This document shows, piece by piece, positions 17,297 to 24,984 of a DNA stretch of 64,000 nucleotides. Below the pieces are notes generated by a model. The model searched no databases and was not told the origin of the DNA. It saw nothing but the letters and a program-made list of their open reading frames with translations. Each line of letters begins with the position of its first letter. Position 1 is the first letter of the stretch. The stretch is from NCBI GenBank assembly GCA_934621505.1, contig CAKTUU010000004.1, forward strand, positions 62,001-126,000. The letters are read 5' to 3'. The position numbers were made by a program, and so were the translations under genes. Source of the DNA: an uncultured Clostridia bacterium. GTDB taxonomy: Bacteria; Bacillota; Clostridia; Christensenellales; Aristaeellaceae.

Positions 17297-18879
17297 ATGG
17301 CGAAGCAGTGTAGAAAAGTGGCGGTGGGAGCCTTTTTTGCCGTTTTGATGCTCATTGGCCTGCTGACGCTATGCGACTATTCCGCCAGCTATGACGAGCT
17401 GCCTCAGCAGGCGATTCTGCGCGCCAACGCCAAAGAATACGCCCTTGCGCTGCAAAAAGCGGGAATAAACTGCCCGGCCTGGCTGGCGCTGGAGGACGCC
17501 GCCATTTCCGAATCCGTAGAGCGGGATCACGGCATTGCGCCCATGTATCTGTATCTGCCCTTTCTGACGACTGCGTCCCAGCATACTGCCTCCACCCTGT
17601 GGAGCCTGATTGTCTGGCTGTGGTTTATGGCCGGGCTGTGGAGCCTGTACGCCCTGGCGCGCAGGCTGGGACTTAACCGTTTTTTTGCCTGTGTGGCGAC
17701 GCTGCTGCTGTACTTGTCCCCCCGTTTTTTCGCTCACGCCCACTTTAACGACAAAGACCTGGTCATGTTATGTCTGATGCTGGTTTGCCTGTGGCTGGGA
17801 GCGCGTCTGCTGGAAAAGCTGTGCTGGCGGCGCGCCCTGGTATTCTCCCTGGCCGGGGCGCTGGCAACCAATCTGCGGGTTTCCGGCCTGCTTGCCTGGG
17901 GCTGCATTTGTCTGTCCGCCGTTGTGCTGCTGTCGGTGCGCCGTCAATGGAACCGGCGTAGAATTGGCCTGGCGGTGATGACCCTCTTTTCCTTTCTGGC
18001 CCTTTACCTTTTATTAACGCCTGCCTGCTGGAGCCATCCCGGGCAATATTTTAGCTACCTGTTCGGCAATTCTGCGGCTTTTTCCCGGTGGAAGGGTGTG
18101 CTTTTTTTCCGCGGGGCTGAATTTCATATTCCGGACAACCCGTTGCCCTTCTACTATTTGCCCTATTTGATGGTGGTAACCTTACCCTTGTATACGCTAC
18201 CGCTTGGCCTTGTCGGCCTGGTAAAGCTGGTGCTTCAAACCAGGCGAGAGCCAAAGGAGTTTTTTCCAAACCAAACGGCTTACTGCTTTGGTCCGCCGCC
18301 ATCTGCTGGCTGTTGCCCATAGTGGCGTATATTCTCGTGCGGCCGGTGGTGTACAACGGCTGGCGGCATTTCTACTTTGCCTGCGCCGGGCTGCTGATTC
18401 TGGCGGCTTATGGAATCGGTGTGCTGTGGCGGCTGTGTCAAAGGCGGGTTTGGCTAAGGCAGGCGTATGCCGCCGCTCTGTGCTGCTGCTTTGCCCTGAG
18501 CGGCGTGGGCATGATGCAAAATCACCCGTATGAAGCGTCCTACTATAACCTGCTGTGCAGCAGGGGCGCCATGGAAACCGATTATTGGAATACGGGCTGT
18601 ACCGGCGCTCTCAAGCAGCTGGCTGCCTCCCCAAACCGCAACCAGTCCCTGCCGCTGGAAGTGGGCTGCTATTTCTTTGACCTGCAAAACGCCCGCTTTA
18701 AGCTGGACGAAGGGTTAAAGTCCCGGCTGACCACCACAACCGCAAAGGACGCCCCTTATTTATACTATATTGAGAATTATGTGCAGGTGTACAACGTGCC
18801 TGAACCGGAGGGCTACCATACGCTGTTTCAGGTATACAGCTATGGCCGGCTGATCGGCACCATGTACGAACAGGATTGA
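17297..18879 (+). pseudogene. Polytopic membrane glycosyltransferase-like gene with a -1 frameshift
   Basis: Two overlapping frames make one protein of about 525 residues. The first (from the ATG at 17297, AGGAGG 10 nt upstream) encodes some eight hydrophobic helices and stops at 18320-18322. The second, in the -1 frame, is open through the same segment and continues from about 18241 to 18879 with the sequence KPNGLLLWSAAICWLLPIV, further helices and a soluble C-terminal part. The helix-rich plan, YDE near the first loop and the VYNGWRHFYFAC segment resemble GT-C/PMT-type glycosyltransferases, but I cannot name a substrate. The switch falls near a run of six T at 18260-18265. A one-base deletion, an assembly error in the run, or programmed -1 slippage are all possible; a decayed gene is my first choice. 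Confidence 0.62.
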
Positions 18880-18894
18880 CAAGGAGGTTTTTCC

Positions 18895-19395
18895 ATGAAT
18901 CTGGATATTTCCAAGGGGTTTGTTTCTCCATTAACCCATCTGCCCTTTACCGCCGAGGTAACGCTGCCGCCCCAGGACGTCAGCGGCGACATTATTACCT
19001 TTGACCCGGTGAAGCTGGAAGGAGAATATGTGGTGGCGGACGATACCGTTACCCTGGAGGGCGGCCTGTCCACAGTGGCTCACGGCGCGTGCGCCCTGTG
19101 CCTGAACCCCGCCAGCGCCCCGGTAGAGGTATCCTTTCGCGAAACCTTCCGCAAGGACGCTAACGAGGAGGAGGACGAAACCTTCCATTACGAGGGGAAA
19201 AACCTGCCGCTGGAGCATATGACCCTGACCCTGGTGATGCTGAACCTGCCCATGCGCTTTCTGTGCAGCGATACCTGCGCGGCAGGCGCGGAATACCTGG
19301 GCCATGTGGAGGACGCGCCTCAGCCCGAACCGGAGGAAGAAAGCACCTACCGGCCCTTTGAAGGGCTGAAGGACCTGCTGGACAAACAGCAATAA
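18895..19395 (+). CDS. yceD: YceD/DUF177 family protein
   Basis: A 166-residue DUF177 protein. The family Cys pairs are present: CALCL in the middle (residues 61-65) and CSDTC about 50 residues later, probably binding zinc, with an acidic C-terminal tail (PEPEEE). In many bacteria the gene precedes rpmF and in plants and E. coli the family has been linked to 23S rRNA maturation. AAGGAGG lies 7 nt before the ATG. Here the gene follows pta-ackA after the broken membrane gene, and no rpmF (ribosomal protein L32) follows; a glycosyltransferase-like gene comes next. The family call is firm, the exact role less so. Confidence 0.83.
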   Translation: MNLDISKGFVSPLTHLPFTAEVTLPPQDVSGDIITFDPVKLEGEYVVADDTVTLEGGLSTVAHGACALCLNPASAPVEVSFRETFRKDANEEEDETFHYEGKNLPLEHMTLTLVMLNLPMRFLCSDTCAAGAEYLGHVEDAPQPEPEEESTYRPFEGLKDLLDKQQ

Positions 19396-19418
19396 CAGCA
19401 AGCGAGGCGACTTTTATA

Positions 19419-20897
19419 ATGAAACCGTCCCCTTTTTTGCAGGATGACCGCAGCCTGAAGCCTGACAAGTGGCAAACCGTGGTGCTGTACCTGCCCTTTG
19501 CGCTGATGGCCTGCCTGTACACCGGCTTTGCCCTGTATCAGCTGCAAAACCTGATTTATAATGGCCAGCAGATTGGGCTGGCCGTTGCGGCGCTGGCTGT
19601 GCTGCTGGCGGCGGGCTATGGGCTGGTAAGGCTGTATGCCCGTCGGCCCAGGGTGGCGGTGGTCCTTTTGCTGCTTGTGGCCGCCGGGCTGCGTCTTTGC
19701 TTTGCGCTAAGCCTGCCTACGGCTCCCATGAGCGATTTTCAGGCGTTTTATCAGGCCGCCGAGGAAATGCGCACCGGCTCCCTGTCCTGGACCCATGTGT
19801 ATACATCCGACGATTATTTTTACCGCTGGGCGTATCAAATTCCCTTTACGCTGTACGAGGCGGGCATTCTGTCCATCTGTCCCAGCATTGTGGCGGTGAA
19901 GCTGGCGGATGTGCTGTGGATGACGCTAAGCGTTTTTCTGGTTTACCGCATTGCTTCCCGCTTTACGGCTTCCCCCTGGGCCATGGGGTTCGCGTTTGTG
20001 TATGCGGTGGACCCAAGCGCCATTTATCTGGTAAATATGATGTCCAACCAGCCGGTTTCCACCTTTTTGCTGCTTTGGGGGCTGTATACGCTGCTTAGCA
20101 GCAAGCGCTGGTACGGCTTCGCGCTGGCCGGAGCGCTGCTGGGCCTGCACCAGCTGATGCGTCCGGAGGGCATTATCGCCCTGCTGGCCATTGGGGCCTG
20201 CTGCGTATACCGGATCATTCTGTCGCCCCATCGCGCGCTGCTGCTGCGCACAGCCGGTCAGCTTGCGCTGGTTGTGGGCTGCTACCTGCTGGTTACCATG
20301 GGCACGGAGCAGCTGCTGATTGCTACCGACGTGGCCCCCAACGGCATTGGCAACCTGCGTCCGGAACACCGCTTCGCCATCGGTCTGAACTTTGCCAGCC
20401 ATCATGGGGAATACAATAACGACAGCGCGTATATCTACCGCATTGACGACGCCGGGCAGCGCAAGCAGGCGCTCAGGCAGTTTATTGCCCAGCGCTATCA
20501 GCAATGTGATAAACCACTCTCCTTTTTCCTGCGCAAAATCAGCTGCTATTGGACGGACGCGTCCCCCTACTTTTGGCTGCTGAACGGCGTTGACCAGCCC
20601 AACCCGCCCTTTGGCCTTACCGCTGAAACCCTGTACCCGGTATTATCTACCCTGGAGCTTTGCCTGCGGGCCTTTTTATACGGTTTCAGCTGGATTGCCC
20701 TTATCCTGCGGCTGGTGCGCAGACAGATCCGGCCGCTGGCCCAAAACCCTGCCGCGCTGCTGTGCATGGCCATTCTGGGCTGCGCGTTCTGCGCCTTTTT
20801 GATTCTGGAGGTGCAGCCGAAATACCGTTACTATGTTCTTCCCTTCTTATACTGTCTGGCAGCCTTGCTGGCGTTCAAAAAGCCGCAGGCTGATTGA
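19419..20897 (+). CDS. Polytopic membrane glycosyltransferase-like protein (GT-C/PMT type)
   Basis: A 492-residue integral membrane protein with about ten to twelve hydrophobic helices. After the second or third helix it has PMSDFQAFYQAAEEM, the acidic loop at the position of the catalytic loop in GT-C enzymes such as the ArnT/PMT/GT39 families, and a later YFWLLNGVDQPNPPFG loop. These enzymes transfer sugars from polyprenyl-phosphate donors on the outer face of the membrane. It begins 23 bp after yceD with a weak GCGAGGCG ribosome-binding site and ends 27 bp before the relic at 20925. Together with the broken gene upstream it suggests cell-surface glycosylation. Family is moderately sure, substrate unknown. 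Confidence 0.68.
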   Translation: MKPSPFLQDDRSLKPDKWQTVVLYLPFALMACLYTGFALYQLQNLIYNGQQIGLAVAALAVLLAAGYGLVRLYARRPRVAVVLLLLVAAGLRLCFALSLPTAPMSDFQAFYQAAEEMRTGSLSWTHVYTSDDYFYRWAYQIPFTLYEAGILSICPSIVAVKLADVLWMTLSVFLVYRIASRFTASPWAMGFAFVYAVDPSAIYLVNMMSNQPVSTFLLLWGLYTLLSSKRWYGFALAGALLGLHQLMRPEGIIALLAIGACCVYRIILSPHRALLLRTAGQLALVVGCYLLVTMGTEQLLIATDVAPNGIGNLRPEHRFAIGLNFASHHGEYNNDSAYIYRIDDAGQRKQALRQFIAQRYQQCDKPLSFFLRKISCYWTDASPYFWLLNGVDQPNPPFGLTAETLYPVLSTLELCLRAFLYGFSWIALILRLVRRQIRPLAQNPAALLCMAILGCAFCAFLILEVQPKYRYYVLPFLYCLAALLAFKKPQAD

Positions 20898-20924
20898 CCC
20901 ATATTCTGAAAGGAGCTTGCAATC

Positions 20925-21091
20925 ATGGCTGTAAAACAAACCGCGGGCCGGAAGCCCTGGGCGAATTTGCCCCCAAATTCGCGCAACTGAATGACGACGT
21001 ATTGTTTGGCGAGGTTTGGAGCCGGGAAAATTTGCTTTTCCTGCGGAAACGGTAAACTGTTTGGGAAGAGCCCTACGCCAAGATGAAATAA
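20925..21091 (+). pseudogene. Relic of a carboxymuconolactone decarboxylase family gene
   Basis: An ATG with AAGGAG upstream opens KQTAGRK, then a one-base deletion shifts frame. Continuing in the +1 frame gives LGEFAPKFAQLNDDVLFGEV and WSRE, the typical start of CMD-family proteins. That frame stops after about 48 residues. The remaining bases give VWEEPYAKMK and TAA at 21089-21091, resembling a C-terminal end. A functional family member is around 110-130 residues, so the middle, including the catalytic Cys/His region, has been deleted. The result is a 167-bp relic with both a frameshift and an internal deletion. It lies where rpmF often follows yceD but is not related to it. Confidence 0.72.
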
Positions 21092-21140
21092 CGGCCCGCT
21101 TTTTCCATTTGCGCAGCGGCTGGAAACAGCAAAATCAATA

Positions 21141-21169
21141 AACGGCGTGACTTTCGTGGTCGCGCCGTT
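21141..21169. terminator. Bidirectional terminator between convergent genes
   Basis: AACGGCG and CGCCGTT pair with an internal GAC/GTC extension; followed by CTGGTTTATTTTT on the plus strand and TTTATTGATTTT on the minus strand. Confidence 0.65.
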
Positions 21170-21174
21170 CTGGT

Positions 21175-21639
21175 TTATTTTTCCTTGTTGCCGCTTTGGA
21201 TTTCCTCATTCATTTTTTGAATTTTTCTTTTCCACACCAGATATTGCGCAATCCAAACCGCAATGAAAATAGCGACAAATATACCCACATATGATACGAT
21301 TCCGCCAATGGAATGGGGCATCCACTGGGCGATGTACGCAATTGGGAACATAACCCCGCAGGCCACCGCGAAATAAATACCGCTTTGCCTGGCAAGGCTC
21401 CAGGAATCAATCTCCCAAATAACAGAGGCCATGGCAAAGCCTGCGCCCATGACGGCGCAAAGCACGGTTTGAAGAATCACCGCGTTTAACTCGCTTCCCA
21501 TGGTTTCCATCAGCCGGGGCTGAACAGGGTAAAAGGAACCGTCTCCAATACAGCCTGAAATAATGATGGTTATGACAAACCCGATGGCAATGCCCAGCGG
21601 AATCCCCAAAAGCCCGCGTTGAATCAGCTTTTTTTTCAT
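21175..21639 (-). CDS. DUF3021-family membrane protein
   Basis: A 154-residue protein with four predicted transmembrane helices (roughly residues 8-30, 46-66, 80-102, 110-132) and a charged C-terminal tail. Size, helix plan and position directly after a LytTR regulator gene match the DUF3021 family, which is regularly encoded next to LytTR DNA-binding proteins in Bacillota. The ATG at 21639 is used because AGGTGAT lies upstream; the frame could also open at a GTG at 21648 that overlaps this site. The two genes are 10-11 bp apart and certainly form one transcript. The membrane partner is thought to hold or inhibit the regulator, by analogy; nothing in the sequence shows a ligand. Confidence 0.75.
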   Translation of the reverse strand: MKKKLIQRGLLGIPLGIAIGFVITIIISGCIGDGSFYPVQPRLMETMGSELNAVILQTVLCAVMGAGFAMASVIWEIDSWSLARQSGIYFAVACGVMFPIAYIAQWMPHSIGGIVSYVGIFVAIFIAVWIAQYLVWKRKIQKMNEEIQSGNKEK

Positions 21640-21649
21640 TATGATCACC

Positions 21650-22090
21650 TCATATGCCTAACCGTTGTTTGATTTTGGCGACGGACCGCCTTGAAACATA
21701 GGTAACCGTGCCGTTGGAAAGCGTAATGCAAATGGTTCCCGCAAAGCTCAAATCAAAGCTCTTGACCTTTTTCAGATTAATCAAGTCCGAATTGGAAATT
21801 CGCACGAAGGAATGGCTTTCCAGCCTTTGCTCCATTTCGTAAAGCCGCGGACGCAGCGTATACTCTCCATGATCCGTTTCAGCAATCACCTTGCCGGATG
21901 TGGCAAAGACGCGGTAGATATCCGCCGGACCCAGCACCTCGACCGTACCGTCCCTGAAGCCTGCGATTACCTGCGGCTGTTCTTCGGAAATCCGTTTGAT
22001 GATGGCGTTGATTTCATCCGTCATTTTGTCCGTTATCACAATCCATTTGGGTTCTTTGCAATTTTCGTCTATTCTGATTTCGATTTCCAT
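21650..22090 (-). CDS. LytTR-type DNA-binding regulator
   Basis: A 146-residue protein with a C-terminal LytTR domain (about residues 45-146). The typical sequence LRPRLYEMEQRL then FVRISNSDLINLKKV and the end YVSRRSVAKIKQRLGI match this beta-strand DNA-binding fold. The N-terminal 45 residues are not a receiver domain, so this is the small, single-component type. AAGGAGGTGATACC precedes the ATG at 22090. It is divergent from the chromate transporter pair, with 185 bp between, and it is followed by its DUF3021 membrane partner. Its most likely target is its own promoter and perhaps the divergent genes; that is inference from position. Confidence 0.82.
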   Translation of the reverse strand: MEIEIRIDENCKEPKWIVITDKMTDEINAIIKRISEEQPQVIAGFRDGTVEVLGPADIYRVFATSGKVIAETDHGEYTLRPRLYEMEQRLESHSFVRISNSDLINLKKVKSFDLSFAGTICITLSNGTVTYVSRRSVAKIKQRLGI

Positions 22091-22275
22091 GGTATCACCT
22101 CCTTTGTTCTTACCGCGGTTATAGTATAAGAAAATCAAACGGCCATTTCCACCGTTTTTAAACAGGTGGTCGTTTTGGGGCCGCAGGTGGTAAACGGCGA
22201 TTGCATCAGCGTCCTGCGGGGCTTGACACCGGTGATATGCTGAATACGAACCAAAACCGAAAGAAGAGTGAATCC

Positions 22276-22842
22276 ATGAAGAAAGGAACCCAGAGGGGGC
22301 GGGTGCCCATCGTCTTTTTGACGTTTCTGAAATTCGGCTGCTTCACTTTCGGCGGCGGTTGGAGCATTGTGACGCAAATTCAAAAGGAATTTGTGGAAAA
22401 GCGGCACTGGATTACCGATGAAGAGCTGCTGGACTTTACCTCCGTAGGCCGGAGCATCCCCGGGCTGATGATCGGCAACGCCAGCGTGCTGTTCGGCTAC
22501 CACACGGCGGGGGTGTGTGGCGCGCTGGCTGCGCTGGGCGGCATTACCCTGCCGCCGCTGGTCATCATGTATGCCGTCACCTTTCTATACAGTCTTTTGC
22601 ATGACAATGTATACATCGCCCGGGCCATGATGGGCGTTCGGGCGGCGGTGGTGCCCATTATTTTATGCGCCATGCTGAAGCTGACCAAAAGCGCCTTAAA
22701 GGACTGGTTCTGCTGGATTATCGCTTTGGCCGCGGCGGCGCTTGCCCTGTTTACAGGGCTCAGCAATCTTTTCATCGTAGGCTTGGGAGCCGCCGCCGGT
22801 CTGATAGCCATGGAGGTGAAAACGCGCCGTGATCTATCTTGA
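22276..22842 (+). CDS. Chromate transporter family protein, first half-size subunit
   Basis: A 188-residue membrane protein with the CHR-domain signature FLKFGCFTFGGGWSIV and DFTSVGRSIPG, and about five to six helices. Half-size CHR proteins occur as adjacent pairs that together equal a full ChrA. I start it at the ATG at 22276; the frame extends upstream to 22201 but without a ribosome-binding site. The stop lies 14 bp inside the next gene, which is the second half. The family was named for chromate efflux; in anaerobes the physiological substrate is often unknown (other oxyanions are possible). Confidence 0.85.
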   Translation: MKKGTQRGRVPIVFLTFLKFGCFTFGGGWSIVTQIQKEFVEKRHWITDEELLDFTSVGRSIPGLMIGNASVLFGYHTAGVCGALAALGGITLPPLVIMYAVTFLYSLLHDNVYIARAMMGVRAAVVPIILCAMLKLTKSALKDWFCWIIALAAAALALFTGLSNLFIVGLGAAAGLIAMEVKTRRDLS

Positions 22843-23365
22843 ACTGTTCTTTTCCTTCCTGCTGATCGGTTTTACCAGCTTTGGCGGCACCTCCATGATT
22901 CCCTTTATCAATTCGGAAATGATTCGCCACGGCTGGATGACGGCCATGGAGGTCAGCGACATTGTGGCCATTGCGGAAATGACGCCGGGACCCATGGGAT
23001 TGAACTGCGCCACTTTCGCGGGCACGCGGGTGGCCGGGATTCCCGGCGCGTTATGCGCCAGTCTGGGCGTTTTGGCTCCCACGCTGACCCTGTGCATGCT
23101 GGCGGCCGTATTTTTGAAAAAATTCAAGGAAAGCCGTCTGCTGCAAAACGCGCTGTACGGCATTCGGCCCGTGTGCATCGGCATGATTGCCGCCGTGGTT
23201 GTTGATTTGGCCGTAACCAACTATGCCGGGGCGATGGGAGGCCTGTCCTGGCAGGCTATCCTCATTGGCCTTATCTCCTTCGCCGTGTTATTTTTCGCCA
23301 AATGGAGCGTGCCCAAAACCATATTGCTGGCCGCGGTACTGGGCATAGCTCTGGGAGGGCTGTAA
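22829..23365 (+). CDS. Chromate transporter family protein, second half-size subunit
   Basis: A 178-residue membrane protein with the CHR motifs LIGFTSFGGTSMIP near the start and VAIAEMTPGPMGLN, about five to six helices. It begins with GTG 14 bp before the end of the first subunit gene, so the two are translated together and likely assemble as an antiparallel pair. It ends 14 bp before a hairpin that separates it from the convergent ZorAB-like operon. Substrate as for the first subunit. Confidence 0.85.
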   Translation: MIYLELFFSFLLIGFTSFGGTSMIPFINSEMIRHGWMTAMEVSDIVAIAEMTPGPMGLNCATFAGTRVAGIPGALCASLGVLAPTLTLCMLAAVFLKKFKESRLLQNALYGIRPVCIGMIAAVVVDLAVTNYAGAMGGLSWQAILIGLISFAVLFFAKWSVPKTILLAAVLGIALGGL

Positions 23366-23378
23366 AAAGCGCAAAAAA

Positions 23379-23425
23379 CAAAGGCCGTCATGCCCGGCTT
23401 TTGGCGCTGAACATGGCGGCCTTTG
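23379..23425. terminator. Hairpin between convergent chromate-transporter and ZorAB-like units
   Basis: CAAAGGCCGTCATG (23379-23392) pairs with CATGGCGGCCTTTG (23412-23425); the loop is about 19 nt. T-rich ends are short, so termination is likely but not certain. Confidence 0.6.
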
Positions 23426-23426
23426 C

Positions 23427-23921
23427 TTATTCCCCCAGCGTGGCTTTTTTGCTGAAGCTGACCCCCCAGACATAGTAGCTGACAATGACCTCCCGCACCG
23501 GATGGGCGCTGGCGTCCGTTAAAATGGTTACCTGCAGGTCGCCGTCGGACCGCATGGCCAGCGAATGCACCTGCAAATCGGCCGTTTGCAGAATATCCGT
23601 GCTTTGCGGCACCACCTGGGCCTCAATCATGTCGAGGGGCACCAGGCAGCCGTTATGCAGGCGAATGGTATAGGTAATCCAGGCGTATTCACCGGCTTCC
23701 TTCCATTCCAGCGGCTTTTGAAACAGGGTGCCCTGAAAGGTCTGCTCCTCTACGGCGGTTTTCACCTGGTCAAAGGCGGCGGAATCATTCCCGGCGGAAA
23801 CGCCCTGGGCCGTCATTTTCAGCACCGTTACATGGGATGTGGCAAACAGGTATCCTACCAGCAGCACCGTTACCAGCAGCAAAGATACCGCTGCAATGGC
23901 CGCGATTTTGAGCCCGCGCAT
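23427..23921 (-). CDS. Uncharacterised single-pass exported protein, third gene of the ZorAB-like operon
   Basis: 164 residues: a short basic start (MRGLK), one hydrophobic helix at about residues 5-27, and an extracytoplasmic domain rich in beta-strand patterns (YAWITYTIRLHNGCLVPLDM, VREVIVSYYVWGVSF). There is no lipobox, so it is anchored by its N-terminal helix. I recognise no family. GAGGAGG precedes the ATG. It starts 15 bp after the OmpA-domain gene and ends the operon, so it probably works with the two membrane proteins, perhaps as an extracellular or peptidoglycan-side partner. No catalytic motif is visible. Confidence 0.72.
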   Translation of the reverse strand: MRGLKIAAIAAVSLLLVTVLLVGYLFATSHVTVLKMTAQGVSAGNDSAAFDQVKTAVEEQTFQGTLFQKPLEWKEAGEYAWITYTIRLHNGCLVPLDMIEAQVVPQSTDILQTADLQVHSLAMRSDGDLQVTILTDASAHPVREVIVSYYVWGVSFSKKATLGE

Positions 23922-23936
23922 GGGATTCGCCTCCTC

Positions 23937-24974
23937 TTATTCGCCGTCGCCGGACAAAATTCTGCGAATTTCATCCACCATTTCCGCGTCCTTCATACGA
24001 AATTTAAATTCCACACGTCTGGACGCATCCATGTTTTCGCTGCCATCCTCGTTGTAGATCAGCACCGACGAGCTTCGGCCCGTAGCCGTTAAAATGGTTT
24101 TCAGCTTTTCCACCTGCCGGTCTGTCAAGCCGGGCATTTGCAGGCAGGCGGTGGCAACGCTCAGGGCACGCTCCTGGGACAGCTTCAGGTTGCTTAAGTA
24201 GGTGCCGGAGGTATCCGTATGGCCTTCAATGATGATTTCCCCCAGATAATCCTGATATTCGTCCTGAAGCAGCACCCCCAGATAGACGGGAATAAACTTT
24301 TTCAAAAATTCGCTGCCTTCCGCCTTGATGGCGCTTTTGCCCGTGTCAAAAAACACGTTGCTTTCCAGCATGATATCGCCGGTATTGGGGTCCACCTTGG
24401 CCTTCAGCTGGGCCTTGCTTAACGCGCTGGTCAATTCCCGCACAATCTGGGTGCGCACGCCTACCAGCTGGTCCAGCTTTTGCTGCTGGGCGTTCATGGC
24501 GTCCTGCTGCTGCCCCAGCAAAATGGTGGCGTTGGCCAGTTCGTTTTGCTTGCTTTCCAGTTCGGCGTTGGCTGTAGCCAGCTCCGTTTCCTTTTGAGAC
24601 AGGGCCGTCTGCGCCGCCAGAATCAGCTTTTTCTGCTCCTCCAGTGTCAAATTCTGGTCGCTGAGCAGGCCCTTTTGTTCCTCCAGCTGGGTAAGGGCGC
24701 TGGAAAGCTCGCTTTCCTTGGCAATCAGGGCCAGCTGCTGGTTATTCAGTTCCGTTTGCTTGCTGTCCAGCTCCGTTTGCTTGGCGGTCAACAGGGCGCT
24801 TTGCTGGTTTAATTCGGCGGTTTTGGTATCCAGCATGGCAAAGTACTGGTACATGCTGTAGCAAAGCACCAGCACAAACACCAGCAGCAACGCCGCCATC
24901 ATATCGGAATAGCTGATCCATGCCGAGCCGCCGTCGGCTTTGCCTCCGCGGCGCATGGTGCGTTTACGGGCCAT
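23937..24974 (-). CDS. MotB/ZorB-like protein with OmpA-type peptidoglycan-binding domain
   Basis: 345 residues. A basic N-terminus is followed by one transmembrane helix at about 24-46, beginning SYSDMMAALLLVF; Asp24 occupies the position of the proton-binding Asp of MotB, and ZorB. Residues 50-190 are a long coiled coil with repeated KQTELDSKQTELN-like heptads. Residues 205-340 are an OmpA/MotB domain with FDTGKSAIK and IIIEGHTDTSG, then NLKLSQERALSV, which binds the peptide stem of peptidoglycan. AAGGAGG precedes the ATG. With the 11-bp-distant MotA/ZorA-like gene it should form an ion-driven stator-like complex. No flagellar genes are present in the window, and the coiled coil is longer than in MotB. 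Confidence 0.82.
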   Translation of the reverse strand: MARKRTMRRGGKADGGSAWISYSDMMAALLLVFVLVLCYSMYQYFAMLDTKTAELNQQSALLTAKQTELDSKQTELNNQQLALIAKESELSSALTQLEEQKGLLSDQNLTLEEQKKLILAAQTALSQKETELATANAELESKQNELANATILLGQQQDAMNAQQQKLDQLVGVRTQIVRELTSALSKAQLKAKVDPNTGDIMLESNVFFDTGKSAIKAEGSEFLKKFIPVYLGVLLQDEYQDYLGEIIIEGHTDTSGTYLSNLKLSQERALSVATACLQMPGLTDRQVEKLKTILTATGRSSSVLIYNEDGSENMDASRRVEFKFRMKDAEMVDEIRRILSGDGE

Positions 24975-24984
24975 GGCTTCCTCC

